NCBI GenBank assembly: GCA_910579335.1
Contig: CAJTUQ010000074.1
Coordinates: forward strand, 1 to 14,392
DNA: 14,392 nucleotides
Direction of reading: 5' to 3'
Source of the DNA: an uncultured Dorea sp.
GTDB taxonomy: Bacteria; Bacillota; Clostridia; Lachnospirales; Lachnospiraceae
This document shows, piece by piece, positions 7,225 through 14,008 of this stretch. The notes below the pieces were generated by a model. It was not told the origin of the DNA, ran no database searches, and saw only the letters and a list, made by a program, of their open reading frames with translations. Made by a program: the position numbers and the translations under genes. Numbering within the stretch: position 1 is the first letter of the stretch; each line of letters opens with the position of its first letter.

Positions 7225-8608
7225 TCTTTTTATCTTCCCACTTCACAAATTTATACGGACAATGCTTATTTCTTCTGTCAAAAGCCTCCGTACTGTCTTT
7301 CTTTAGAAGCACAATCGCAGTCTGAAATATAATCTGTATGTCTTTGAGGATGCTGAACTGCTCAATATACATCATATCCATAATAAGCTTGTCCTTCGGC
7401 GTCGTATTATATTTCCCCGTAATCTGTGCATAACCGGTAAGCCCGGCTTTTACCCGGAGCCTGTATTTAAACTCCGGAAGCTCCTCTGTATACTCTTCCA
7501 CATTTTTCATCATCTCCGGACGCGGACCTACAAAAGTCATGTCACCCTTCAGCACATTTAAAAGCTGCGGCAGCTCGTCAATCCTCGTCCGTCTTAAAAA
7601 TTTTCCGACCTTTGTAATCCTATCGTCATCCTTTGTAACCGAATGGTTCTCATTGTTCGGCTTCATTGTCCGAAGCTTGTACACCTCAAACTGTTTGCCG
7701 TGAATCGTCGCCCTTTTCTGTTTAAAAAGAACCGGCCCTCCGTCCTCCAGCTTAACCGCAATCATGGCGCACAGCCAGAATGGTGCGGACAATATGCCAA
7801 GCGCAAGAGAAAAACTGATATCCATCAGCCGTTTCATAATACGCTGCTCCATCGTCAGCGACTTTACATTCCTGTTAAACAAGTAAACGTCGTCCAAAAC
7901 ATACTGCTTCGCACCCAGCTCCATAATGTCCTCAATCTCCGGGTTAAAATAGACATTCACCTTATAGCGGTAGCACCAGCGCATAATATCCGTACGCGCC
8001 TCTACCGGAACGTCATAGACAAATACTGTCTCTGCTGATTTGATATGCTTTTTTATCTGGCTGCTGTGGTAATCGAGAACCGCCGAAACCTGATACTGCT
8101 TTTTAAACCGCTGCATGGCAAATACGATTTCATCGAGACTTTTCTGCGAGGAAGTAATTACGCAGCATTTCTCCGGCTCATGGATTAAGAAAAACAGCCA
8201 GTTCCCAAAATACGCAAAGAAAATAATAATTCCAATCTGTACAAGAAACGCCGCCCCAAGAAGCCCTACGCTTAAAAACCGGAACCCGTATATATTCGGC
8301 TGGTTCGTTCTCATAATCATCAGCTGCATATAAGTGATAATGTCTGTACACACTACCGCCAGAGCATGGGAATAGATAATCGGCTTGCTCTTTCTGCGCC
8401 CGACGTCATACCTTCCGTAAACGGACACAAACAACAGCCCGACCACCGTAAAGGTGGATACCGTAATACCCAGCGTTCTTGACAGTCTGGTAAGACCGAT
8501 GCTGTCCTTTCCCATAATATGCAGGAACGCATACATCAATAATATATAAAAAATCAACTTAATCAACAGCCACATGGTCGTCTCAAATTTATGCAGATGC
8601 TTTTTCAT
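7208..8608 (-). CDS. Undecaprenyl-phosphate sugar-1-phosphate transferase (WbaP/CpsE-type priming enzyme)
   Basis: This 466-residue membrane enzyme transfers a sugar-1-phosphate from a nucleotide sugar to undecaprenyl phosphate, the first step of a lipid-linked polymer. The N-terminal half has four hydrophobic segments (about 12-31, 46-63, 80-98, 112-143) and a soluble CoA-binding-like region. A membrane helix near 262-288 (LMDISFSLALGILSAPFWLC) anchors the catalytic part. Catalytic-domain motifs are DGGPVLFKQKR (289-299), FEVYKLRTM (307-315), RRTRIDELPQLLNVLKGDMT (339-358, with the D344/E345 pair), FVGPRPE (359-365), and KAGLTGYAQITGKYN (387-401). Sugar specificity cannot be read from these. 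It is the first gene of the polymer operon: two promoters lie immediately upstream and a GGAGG sits only 4 bases before the ATG. It uses a capsule-type starter in an operon whose other genes look teichoic-acid-like, where TagO would be usual. Confidence 0.95.
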   Translation of the reverse strand: MKKHLHKFETTMWLLIKLIFYILLMYAFLHIMGKDSIGLTRLSRTLGITVSTFTVVGLLFVSVYGRYDVGRRKSKPIIYSHALAVVCTDIITYMQLMIMRTNQPNIYGFRFLSVGLLGAAFLVQIGIIIFFAYFGNWLFFLIHEPEKCCVITSSQKSLDEIVFAMQRFKKQYQVSAVLDYHSSQIKKHIKSAETVFVYDVPVEARTDIMRWCYRYKVNVYFNPEIEDIMELGAKQYVLDDVYLFNRNVKSLTMEQRIMKRLMDISFSLALGILSAPFWLCAMIAVKLEDGGPVLFKQKRATIHGKQFEVYKLRTMKPNNENHSVTKDDDRITKVGKFLRRTRIDELPQLLNVLKGDMTFVGPRPEMMKNVEEYTEELPEFKYRLRVKAGLTGYAQITGKYNTTPKDKLIMDMMYIEQFSILKDIQIIFQTAIVLLKKDSTEAFDRRNKHCPYKFVKWEDKKNVDKN

Positions 8609-8646
8609 AATCCCTCCAAGACGTACTTGTAGTTACAGCTTACAAT

Positions 8647-8675
8647 ATTATAAACGAATATCCCTCTTATTTCAA
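8647..8675 (-). promoter_or_regulatory. Promoter P1 of the polymer operon
   Basis: On the minus strand TTGAAA (8670-8675) is followed by exactly 17 bases and TATAAT (8647-8652), a near-consensus sigma-A promoter. A start about 7 bases further, near 8640, would give a leader of about 32 bases before the ATG at 8608. The -35 box lies in the loop of an inverted repeat and most of the spacer is its right arm, so a DNA-binding protein on that repeat would block this promoter. Confidence 0.65.
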
Positions 8676-8690
8676 GCAATAAGAGGGATA
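8659..8690 (-). repeat. Perfect 12-bp inverted repeat over the operon promoter (operator or terminator candidate)
   Basis: TATCCCTCTTAT at 8659-8670 and its exact complement ATAAGAGGGATA at 8679-8690 are separated by 8 bases. In DNA it covers the -35 box and spacer of P1 and the expected +1 of P2, which suits a repressor operator. In RNA it would form a 12-bp stem after the glucosaminidase gene, but the sequence that follows (TTCGTTTATAATATTG) is only weakly U-rich, so terminator function is less sure. The loop is too short for an invertible promoter. Confidence 0.7.
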
Positions 8691-8696
8691 CTGTCG

Positions 8697-8726
8697 ATTT
8701 TATGTCTATTTTACCGTTAATTTCAA
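8697..8726 (-). promoter_or_regulatory. Candidate upstream promoter P2 of the polymer operon
   Basis: TTGAAA (8721-8726) and TAAAAT (8697-8702) are separated by 18 bases on the minus strand, starting 13 bases after the stop codon of the glucosaminidase gene. Transcription would begin about 8690, at the first base of the inverted repeat, so its RNA would start with the hairpin. It shares the same -35 hexamer as P1. It is weaker by consensus, and AT-rich sequence makes chance matches easy. Confidence 0.4.
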
Positions 8727-8739
8727 GGATACGCGGCAC

Positions 8740-11256
8740 TTACTTACGCTTTCCGCGCACTCCGGATTTTGAGTAATCTCCTTTGTAAATTCCGCTGCGT
8801 GCTCTCACTGTATAGTAATAGGTTTTGCCTTTTTTTGCAGTTTTATCCGTGTATGTGAACCTGTTGTTCTTAACCGAGGCGATTTTTTTATACTTGCCGC
8901 CTTTCGTTTTACGGAACACCTCATAGGTAACTGCACTTCTTACTTTTTTCCATTTTACCTTAATTCCGGCTTTTGTTCCGGAAGCCGACACCAAAGACGG
9001 ATTGCTCAGCCTTCGTACGGTAATTCCTTTTTTATCATAACTGCTTGTCCTGCTTCCATCATATGCTTTTACAGTATACACATATTTTTTACCGGAGGAC
9101 ATGGTTTTATCCGTGTATTTTACCGTCGTTCCAGATTTAATCTGCTTGATTTTTTTGAATTTTCCTCCGTCCTTTTTCCGATATATATAATATCCCTTTG
9201 CCCCCGCCGTTTTCTTCCACTTTAAAACGATTCCGGCTTTGCTGTTCGTGGCGGATACCAATTTCGGCTTTGCCAGTCCGGAAGGATTCGTCCCATTTAC
9301 GGAAATCCCGACCGCATCCATCTGCTTTCCTGAGCTCGTCACGACATAGATATCACAAGTTCCCTCTTTTACCCCCGTAACTTTTCCTGCGCTGTTTACG
9401 ACTGCAACCGCAGGGTTGCTCGTCTCATAATATACCTTTTCGCCCTTCCCCGTATTCGACACGCTAAGCTGCAATGTCCCTCCGGCTTTCAGCGTACGGT
9501 CTGTGTTCATTTTAAGATACCTGCCGGAAATATAACCCGTTTTAGAGCCGTATGTCACTTTAAACCAGTAAGGATTCTTCTCCTGAGAGGTAACGGAGAG
9601 CTCCCTGTCCGTATACACCGCCCCTGCCGCTGTGACGCTTTTTCCCTTCGGAACCGTCATTACCGCAGAAGCCGCAGCAGAAGGGGCGCTCCTCATAGTC
9701 ACGTCCGAAGTTGCCGTTGCCGTCTTCACGGACTTTTGAATCGTCACCTTGCTTGACTGTGACGGCATATTTTTATATACGGGAATGTAAAAGACAAAAG
9801 CATCGTTTTGAATCCCCATCTTACTGTATGAGTTATATGTCGTCCTTGCTTCCGATGCCGCCGCCGTCAGATTCTGCATGTACTGATGCTGGTAATAGGG
9901 GGAGGATACCGTGTTAAACCTCTGAAAATATACGGTATTCTGCCCTCTGGAAATATATGCCTTCGCTATATATTCCGCACCTCCGTCAATGGCAAGTACC
10001 GGAGAAATCCAGGGTCTCTTGTATGTCTTTGACTGATTCGCCCCGCCCTGCGCATAAAACAGCCCGTTGGCCACGGCGGACCCTGTAGCGGTAGAATATG
10101 CGCCGATATTGTAATAATTGTAATAGCCTCTGTATGTTTTCGAAAAATTGCCGGATATACTGCCATGTGACAGCTTTGCGCCTGTCTCCTGCCGGATTTT
10201 TGCCGCCAGGAAAAGCGGGCTCACCTTATTTTTCGCCCCCGCCGCAAAGATTGCCTGCTCATAAGTCATAGTAAGCGTGCCCGTCTTTCCGTCGGTCTTT
10301 ATATATGATATTTTTTTGTCTCCGTATAAATCAGTTCCGCTAAGGGCATTCCTCACGCCTTCCACTCTGTGATAGTTGGAATCATAATTCAAAGCCTCAA
10401 ACATGTAGATATAGCTGTCTGTCAGAAAATTTCTGGGATCCGCATAATATGCAACGGCAGGCTTGCTTGCAGAAACCCATGTCGACCCGTCCTTCGGCAC
10501 ATATGCTCCTTTGGAAACATCGTAATCCGAAGCCGCTTTACTTAGAAGCAGTCCTTCGGAGGTCTTGGGGAGGAGACTGCGGTTTGTCCCTTTGGAAGAG
10601 CCCGAAACACTTTCCGCCTCCACAATATCATCCCAGTCAAGGTTCCGGTTTACCGCCACAAAAATCCAGTTGGGATGCTTTGCATGAAGCTGTTTTAAGT
10701 AAGTCTGATAGGACGCCGGGAACTTTGCAAGCTCTGTACTGTAGCTTCCTACCGACTGGCTTCTCATCTGCCTAAGCCACATCTTGTATTCCTCTGTGAG
10801 TGCCTGCGTCCTTTCATCCGGCTGTCCGTCTTCCTCCAAAGCCTCATCCGCCTCTTCGCCGGCTTCATCTCCTAGGTTTTCATCCGCCTTTTCGCCGACT
10901 TCATCTCCTAGACTTTCACCCGCCTTTTCGCCGGCTTCATCTCCTAAGTTTTCGCCCGCGCTTCCATCCGCTCCATCTCCCGAATTTTCGTCTGCGCCTC
11001 CGTCGGCTTCATCTCCCGGTTCTTTATCGCCTGGCTTCGTCTCCTCTTGCTTTTCTTCCGGTGCGCCTTGTGAGCCGTCCGTCTCTTCAATATCCGGAAA
11101 CTCTCCAAAAGAAGCGCTTCCTGCCGTACCGCTGCCGGCATCCGCACCCTGCGTCTCTCCCGTACCCTGCAAATCCCCGGCACTGACAGTCAGCGTGCTG
11201 AGCATGCTGCCGATTAAGGCTGCCGCCAGAACTTTCTTCACCTTTTGTATCCTCAT
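8740..11256 (-). CDS. Secreted multidomain N-acetylglucosaminidase (peptidoglycan hydrolase)
   Basis: This 838-residue protein begins with a signal peptide (KVKK, then a hydrophobic core, cleavage probably near VSAG, residues 24-27). Residues 30-150 form an acidic low-complexity linker with 12-residue repeats. A module starting FPASYQTYLKQLHAKHPNWI (179-198) is common upstream of this enzyme type in clostridia. The glucosaminidase domain covers about 330-480, with AAKIRQETGAKLSHGSISGN containing the probable catalytic Glu357, and YYNIGAYSTATGS. An SH3-like domain follows (about 512-583), a Big_2-type Ig domain (about 587-655, with SNPAVAVVNSAGKVTGVKEG), and two similar FN3 domains (about 663-735 and 752-822), each with a KWKK turn and Y/K-rich strands. 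No LPXTG or choline-binding repeats are visible, so retention is probably through the basic FN3/SH3 region. It would cleave peptidoglycan glycans for wall turnover or cell separation. RBS AGGGGAG is 7 bases before the ATG. The family name LytG-like is an inference. Confidence 0.92.
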   Translation of the reverse strand: MRIQKVKKVLAAALIGSMLSTLTVSAGDLQGTGETQGADAGSGTAGSASFGEFPDIEETDGSQGAPEEKQEETKPGDKEPGDEADGGADENSGDGADGSAGENLGDEAGEKAGESLGDEVGEKADENLGDEAGEEADEALEEDGQPDERTQALTEEYKMWLRQMRSQSVGSYSTELAKFPASYQTYLKQLHAKHPNWIFVAVNRNLDWDDIVEAESVSGSSKGTNRSLLPKTSEGLLLSKAASDYDVSKGAYVPKDGSTWVSASKPAVAYYADPRNFLTDSYIYMFEALNYDSNYHRVEGVRNALSGTDLYGDKKISYIKTDGKTGTLTMTYEQAIFAAGAKNKVSPLFLAAKIRQETGAKLSHGSISGNFSKTYRGYYNYYNIGAYSTATGSAVANGLFYAQGGANQSKTYKRPWISPVLAIDGGAEYIAKAYISRGQNTVYFQRFNTVSSPYYQHQYMQNLTAAASEARTTYNSYSKMGIQNDAFVFYIPVYKNMPSQSSKVTIQKSVKTATATSDVTMRSAPSAAASAVMTVPKGKSVTAAGAVYTDRELSVTSQEKNPYWFKVTYGSKTGYISGRYLKMNTDRTLKAGGTLQLSVSNTGKGEKVYYETSNPAVAVVNSAGKVTGVKEGTCDIYVVTSSGKQMDAVGISVNGTNPSGLAKPKLVSATNSKAGIVLKWKKTAGAKGYYIYRKKDGGKFKKIKQIKSGTTVKYTDKTMSSGKKYVYTVKAYDGSRTSSYDKKGITVRRLSNPSLVSASGTKAGIKVKWKKVRSAVTYEVFRKTKGGKYKKIASVKNNRFTYTDKTAKKGKTYYYTVRARSGIYKGDYSKSGVRGKRK
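10858..10965 (-). repeat. Three tandem 36-bp repeats in the hydrolase linker
   Basis: Units at 10858-10893, 10894-10929 and 10930-10965 differ at only a few positions and encode the 12-residue Glu/Asp/Gly unit seen as GENLGDEAGEKA, GESLGDEVGEKA and DENLGDEAGEEA. Degenerate copies flank them on both sides. The unit length is a multiple of three, so copy number could change without breaking the frame. The region makes a flexible acidic tether between signal peptide and enzyme domain. Confidence 0.75.
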
Positions 11257-11318
11257 ATGTTATCTCCCCTTATTTATTTTCTATATATCACCCTTACTGA
11301 CGCTTTCCTGTGACTTTG

Positions 11319-12266
11319 TTATCGGTATGCCTCAAACAGTCTTGCAGGATAGACCCCCCTGTCAATAAGATTTCGAATCGCTTCCACAACAGCGCCCTTG
11401 TCTTCCTTATAAGTAACGCCGAACCATTTATCATGGGAAGGCAGCACCTTAACTCTTGCTGCATGGTTCTGTACCAGTCCGCCGATAATCTGCGGCAGAA
11501 GATACTCTGCCTTCAATTCTTTCTCGTCCAGTCCGGAAAGGAACTCCTCAAACCCGCTTTCCAGATTTTCCAAAAACCGCACCGGCAGCCCCCACATATT
11601 CATAGATACCGAAGAGTCCAGCGGCAGCTTCTTTGTTACGCCTGCGCACTGTCCTTTGGCATACCCGTCTTCCTCTGCAATATCGTAGGTCTCCTCTATG
11701 TCCGTTAGCATATGGTCCTCATCCACACTGCAGATTCCTCTCGTCACTGTGCCATTGCTGCTTAACGTATTTTGAAGCACAAACCCCGCCATACATATAT
11801 CAAGAACCGCCCGGCCGCTTTCTTCTTTGCCTGCCTCCTGCTCCTTCGCAAGATACTCGTAGATTATCCTATATGCCTCTTTCCCGTAATAATCATCCGC
11901 ATTGATGACAAGAAACGGCTCCTTTACAATGCCCTTGCAGCTAAGGATTGCCTGTCCGGTTCCCCAGGGCTTTACCCTGTCCGGCCATTTTCCTTTAAAT
12001 TTTTCCGGAATGTCTTCCAGCTCCTGATAGGCATACGCAACATCCGTAATTTTTTCGATGCGCTTTCCGATAATTTCTTTAAAGTCTTTTTCAAGATTTT
12101 TGCGGATGACAAATACCACCTTATTAAAACCGGCCTCCAGCGCATCATGGATAGAATAATCCATAATAATCTCCCCATTCGGGCCTACCGGTTCTAACTG
12201 CTTGATTCCGCCGCCAAATCTGCTTCCTATTCCCGCTGCCATAATTACCAATGTTGCACTTTTCAT
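11319..12266 (-). CDS. Sugar-phosphate nucleotidyltransferase family protein
   Basis: This is a 315-residue protein of the NTP_transferase fold that activates a sugar phosphate, or related compound, to a nucleotide-linked form. The N-terminus shows the nucleotide-binding loop MAAGIGSRFGGGIKQL (residues 9-24), then VKPWGTGQAI (98-107) and NADDYYG (122-128), with the Asp residues that bind metal. SSVSMNMWGLP and HDKWFGVTYKED lie in the C-terminal part. I start it at ATG 12266, where GGAGG sits 9 bases upstream. An earlier in-frame ATG at 12326 lies inside the structured leader. The substrate is not recognisable; it resembles proteins annotated only as nucleotidyltransferase family in related bacteria. 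It has its own promoter candidate between it and the LCP gene and lies 62 bases before the glucosaminidase gene, and it may supply an activated sugar to the polymer or wall pathway. Confidence 0.9.
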   Translation of the reverse strand: MKSATLVIMAAGIGSRFGGGIKQLEPVGPNGEIIMDYSIHDALEAGFNKVVFVIRKNLEKDFKEIIGKRIEKITDVAYAYQELEDIPEKFKGKWPDRVKPWGTGQAILSCKGIVKEPFLVINADDYYGKEAYRIIYEYLAKEQEAGKEESGRAVLDICMAGFVLQNTLSSNGTVTRGICSVDEDHMLTDIEETYDIAEEDGYAKGQCAGVTKKLPLDSSVSMNMWGLPVRFLENLESGFEEFLSGLDEKELKAEYLLPQIIGGLVQNHAARVKVLPSHDKWFGVTYKEDKGAVVEAIRNLIDRGVYPARLFEAYR

Positions 12267-12282
12267 TTTATAAAACCTCCGT

Positions 12283-12355
12283 AATGCCATACCCGTCAGG
12301 GCATTCCGTAATACATGTTCCGCCAAACGGAATCCGGCTAAAATATGCGCCGGAT
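12283..12355 (-). other. Structured leader with three hairpins upstream of the nucleotidyltransferase gene
   Basis: Three short inverted repeats lie in the presumed 5' untranslated region. They are ATCCGGC/GCCGGAT (12332-12338 with 12349-12355, loop 10), TTCCG/CGGAA (12318-12322 with 12328-12332, loop 5) and AATGCC/GGCATT (12283-12288 with 12300-12305). The first two share one base, so they cannot both close fully. The last ends just before the GGAGG RBS at 12276-12280, and ATTACGGA is repeated on both sides of it. No run of U follows any stem. It may be an RNA regulatory leader or simple stable structure; I recognise no known riboswitch. Confidence 0.4.
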
Positions 12356-12365
12356 ATCTGACACC

Positions 12366-12394
12366 ATTTTACTTTATTTGATAATTTTTGTCTA
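12366..12394 (-). promoter_or_regulatory. Promoter candidate for the nucleotidyltransferase gene
   Basis: TAGACA (12389-12394) and TAAAAT (12366-12371) are separated by 17 bases on the minus strand, one mismatch from consensus in each box. The promoter starts 6 bases after the LCP stop codon. Transcription from about 12359 would give a leader of about 93 bases that contains the three hairpins. Confidence 0.5.
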
Positions 12395-12399
12395 CCAGA

Positions 12400-13647
12400 T
12401 TATTTTTCCAATACTGCTTCCCCTAAAGTTTTCTTTATCTTTCGTTTTATTTCTTCAACAGACTTTTCATCCGGAACGGATACGTACAAAGGACCGCCTT
12501 TGTATGAATAACAGTATTTTTTCCCGCTGTCATTTCCTTCTGCAGCAATCGATTCAATTTCCCATCCTTTCATCTCTCCGATCTGCATCCGGATTAAAGA
12601 CTTAATCTGCGCCTCTGATAAATTTGTATCCGCATTGCCCGAAACACTTCCTATCATTTCATTTGCATGAAATAGAATCATCGGCGAAACAGCCTTTTTT
12701 ATCATCGCAGTAAGAAGCGCCTGCTGATTTTTCCCCCTCTGGTTATCTCCTGACGCCAGCGCCTTCCTTTCTCTCACAAATGCCAACGCCTGTTTTCCAT
12801 TGAAGTGGTTAAGTCCCTCTTTCACCTCCACGACTTCGCCGGCCGCCTTGCTTGTTGTAAATGAAAGCTCAGACTCTACGTCGATTCCTCCCATTACATC
12901 TACAATCTCTTCAACAGACGTAAAATTAACACGTATATAGAACGGAATCTCCGTATCATAAAGCTCCTCAAGCGTTGCCCTGGATGTGTCTACCCCGTAA
13001 TTCCCGGCATGGGTGAGCTTGTCCCTCTCTTCTCCCGAAACCCCCGGAATCTTCACGTAATAATCTCTCGGCGTTGTCGTTAAAAGGACCTTGTGCGTAT
13101 TCGGATTAATCGTTGCGATCAGGTTCACGTCGCTCCGGCTCTCCTGATTGATATCACCGTATACATCAATACCGCTGATATACACATTAAAAGGCCTGTT
13201 TGTTACAGGCAGCATATGCTGCTCGTCATACCCTCCCGTCTCGTCTCCAATCGCAATCTTATCCAGCGCCGCATTGACCTTCAGGCCATAAAACCCAACG
13301 ACTGTCAGCAGTATGCTTGCAATAAGGGCCAGTCCCTTCCCCGAACTGCGTCTCTTCCTGCTCCTTGCCGCCTTTCTCTGCAGGTTCTTGACAAACAGAA
13401 GCAATAATAAAAGCAGGACACACGCACCAATCATATAAGCTTTGGGCAGAATCCCCAAAACGGCCATTGAAGCGAGGAAAAACAAGGTCGCCGCCGCCTG
13501 TAAAAACCATAGCGCATTGTCAAGTGCGCCCGGCTTCCTGGGGGGCTGTCTCTGCCTTTTTTTCTTTTTTCTGCCGCGTCTTTTATCTGGCTCTCTCTCC
13601 TCATAACGGTGTGACTTGATATATTTCAACTGATCACGATATTCCAT
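12400..13647 (-). CDS. LCP (LytR-CpsA-Psr) family ligase, three transmembrane segments
   Basis: LCP proteins transfer lipid-linked polymers such as teichoic acid and capsule from undecaprenyl phosphate to peptidoglycan outside the membrane. This 415-residue protein has a very basic cytoplasmic N-terminus (KKKKRQRQPPRKP near 27-39). Three hydrophobic segments follow at about 44-65, 69-87 and 105-124, the last presenting the catalytic domain outside. Domain motifs are FNVYISGIDVYG (153-164), SRSDVNLIATINP (170-182, R171 and D173), LLTTTPRDYYV (188-198, R194), KLTHAGNYG (210-218), and FVRERKALASGDNQRGKNQQ (290-309, R292, R294, D301, R304), the set that binds the phosphate and metal. RBS AGGAGAG is 5 to 6 bases before the ATG. 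It lies between HPr and a nucleotidyltransferase gene and close to the polymer operon, so it is the natural candidate for wall attachment of that product. Confidence 0.93.
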   Translation of the reverse strand: MEYRDQLKYIKSHRYEEREPDKRRGRKKKKRQRQPPRKPGALDNALWFLQAAATLFFLASMAVLGILPKAYMIGACVLLLLLLLFVKNLQRKAARSRKRRSSGKGLALIASILLTVVGFYGLKVNAALDKIAIGDETGGYDEQHMLPVTNRPFNVYISGIDVYGDINQESRSDVNLIATINPNTHKVLLTTTPRDYYVKIPGVSGEERDKLTHAGNYGVDTSRATLEELYDTEIPFYIRVNFTSVEEIVDVMGGIDVESELSFTTSKAAGEVVEVKEGLNHFNGKQALAFVRERKALASGDNQRGKNQQALLTAMIKKAVSPMILFHANEMIGSVSGNADTNLSEAQIKSLIRMQIGEMKGWEIESIAAEGNDSGKKYCYSYKGGPLYVSVPDEKSVEEIKRKIKKTLGEAVLEK

Positions 13648-13680
13648 AATTCTCTCCTGTCATCCTATTTACTGAATACC

Positions 13681-13717
13681 AAAGAATGGCCCATGTTTAC
13701 ACACAAGCCATCTCTTT
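13681..13717 (-). terminator. Weak hairpin between HPr and LCP genes
   Basis: In the minus-strand RNA, AAAGAGATGGC pairs with GCCATTCTTT (one bulged G), with further G-U and A-U pairs inside the loop. The stem is followed only by a short TCTTTGG. It may partly terminate HPr transcripts or stabilise their 3' ends. No promoter fits in the 33 bases left before the LCP gene, so read-through is likely. Confidence 0.3.
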
Positions 13718-13727
13718 GTCTTTTACC

Positions 13728-13991
13728 CTATTCGCCAAGCCCACTTTCAACCGCCTCAACCATAGCTTTCAGCGCTTCTTCTTCATCATCGCCCTCGCAG
13801 ACGAGCACGATTTGGTCACCTTTTTTTATACATGCACCCAATACGCTGAGAACGCTTTTCGCATTCGCCGTCATATCACCGTATTCAAATAATACTTTGC
13901 ACACAAATTGATTCGCCACGTTGCAGAATATCCCCGCCGGCCTCAGATGAAGTCCGGTCGGATTGTAAATTGTAACTTTCTTTCTGACCAT
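13728..13991 (-). CDS. ptsH: HPr family phosphocarrier protein
   Basis: HPr passes phosphate from PEP through enzyme I to the sugar permeases of the phosphotransferase system, and in Firmicutes acts with CcpA in carbon regulation when phosphorylated on serine. The protein has 87 residues, the normal length. His15 lies in NPTGLHLRPAG and Ser46 in NAKSVLSVLGA, so both phosphorylation sites are present and it is not a His-lacking Crh. The start is ATG 13991. GGAG is 10 bases upstream, and the stop of the YbbR gene is 17 bases before, so the two are probably cotranscribed; a longer in-frame ATG at 14063 would lie inside that gene. It is not next to a ptsI gene here but next to envelope genes, so it may be one of several HPr paralogues, a common situation in clostridia. 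The acidic C-terminus (CEGDDEEEALKAM) is typical. Confidence 0.94.
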   Translation of the reverse strand: MVRKKVTIYNPTGLHLRPAGIFCNVANQFVCKVLFEYGDMTANAKSVLSVLGACIKKGDQIVLVCEGDDEEEALKAMVEAVESGLGE

Positions 13992-14008
13992 ATCCTTATT
14001 TCTCCATC

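Noticed and set aside
8659..8690. Invertible promoter (inverton) interpretation of the inverted repeat
   Set aside because: The loop is only 8 bases, too short to carry an invertible promoter segment, and no recombinase gene is in the window.
11281..11290. Extended -10 type sequence TGATATATA upstream of the hydrolase gene
   Set aside because: No acceptable -35 box lies 16-18 bases upstream, and AT-rich intergenic DNA gives such matches often. The gene may simply be cotranscribed with the nucleotidyltransferase.
10784..11368. Long Ser/Pro-rich open frames on the plus strand opposite the hydrolase N-terminus
   Set aside because: They arise from the complement of the acidic 36-bp repeat region. 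They have no RBS or recognisable domain, and the hydrolase frame is strongly supported by signal peptide and domains.
12308..12332. Rho-independent terminator after the LCP gene
   Set aside because: The stems here are not followed by a U-run on the minus strand, and they lie downstream of a promoter candidate, so a leader role fits better.
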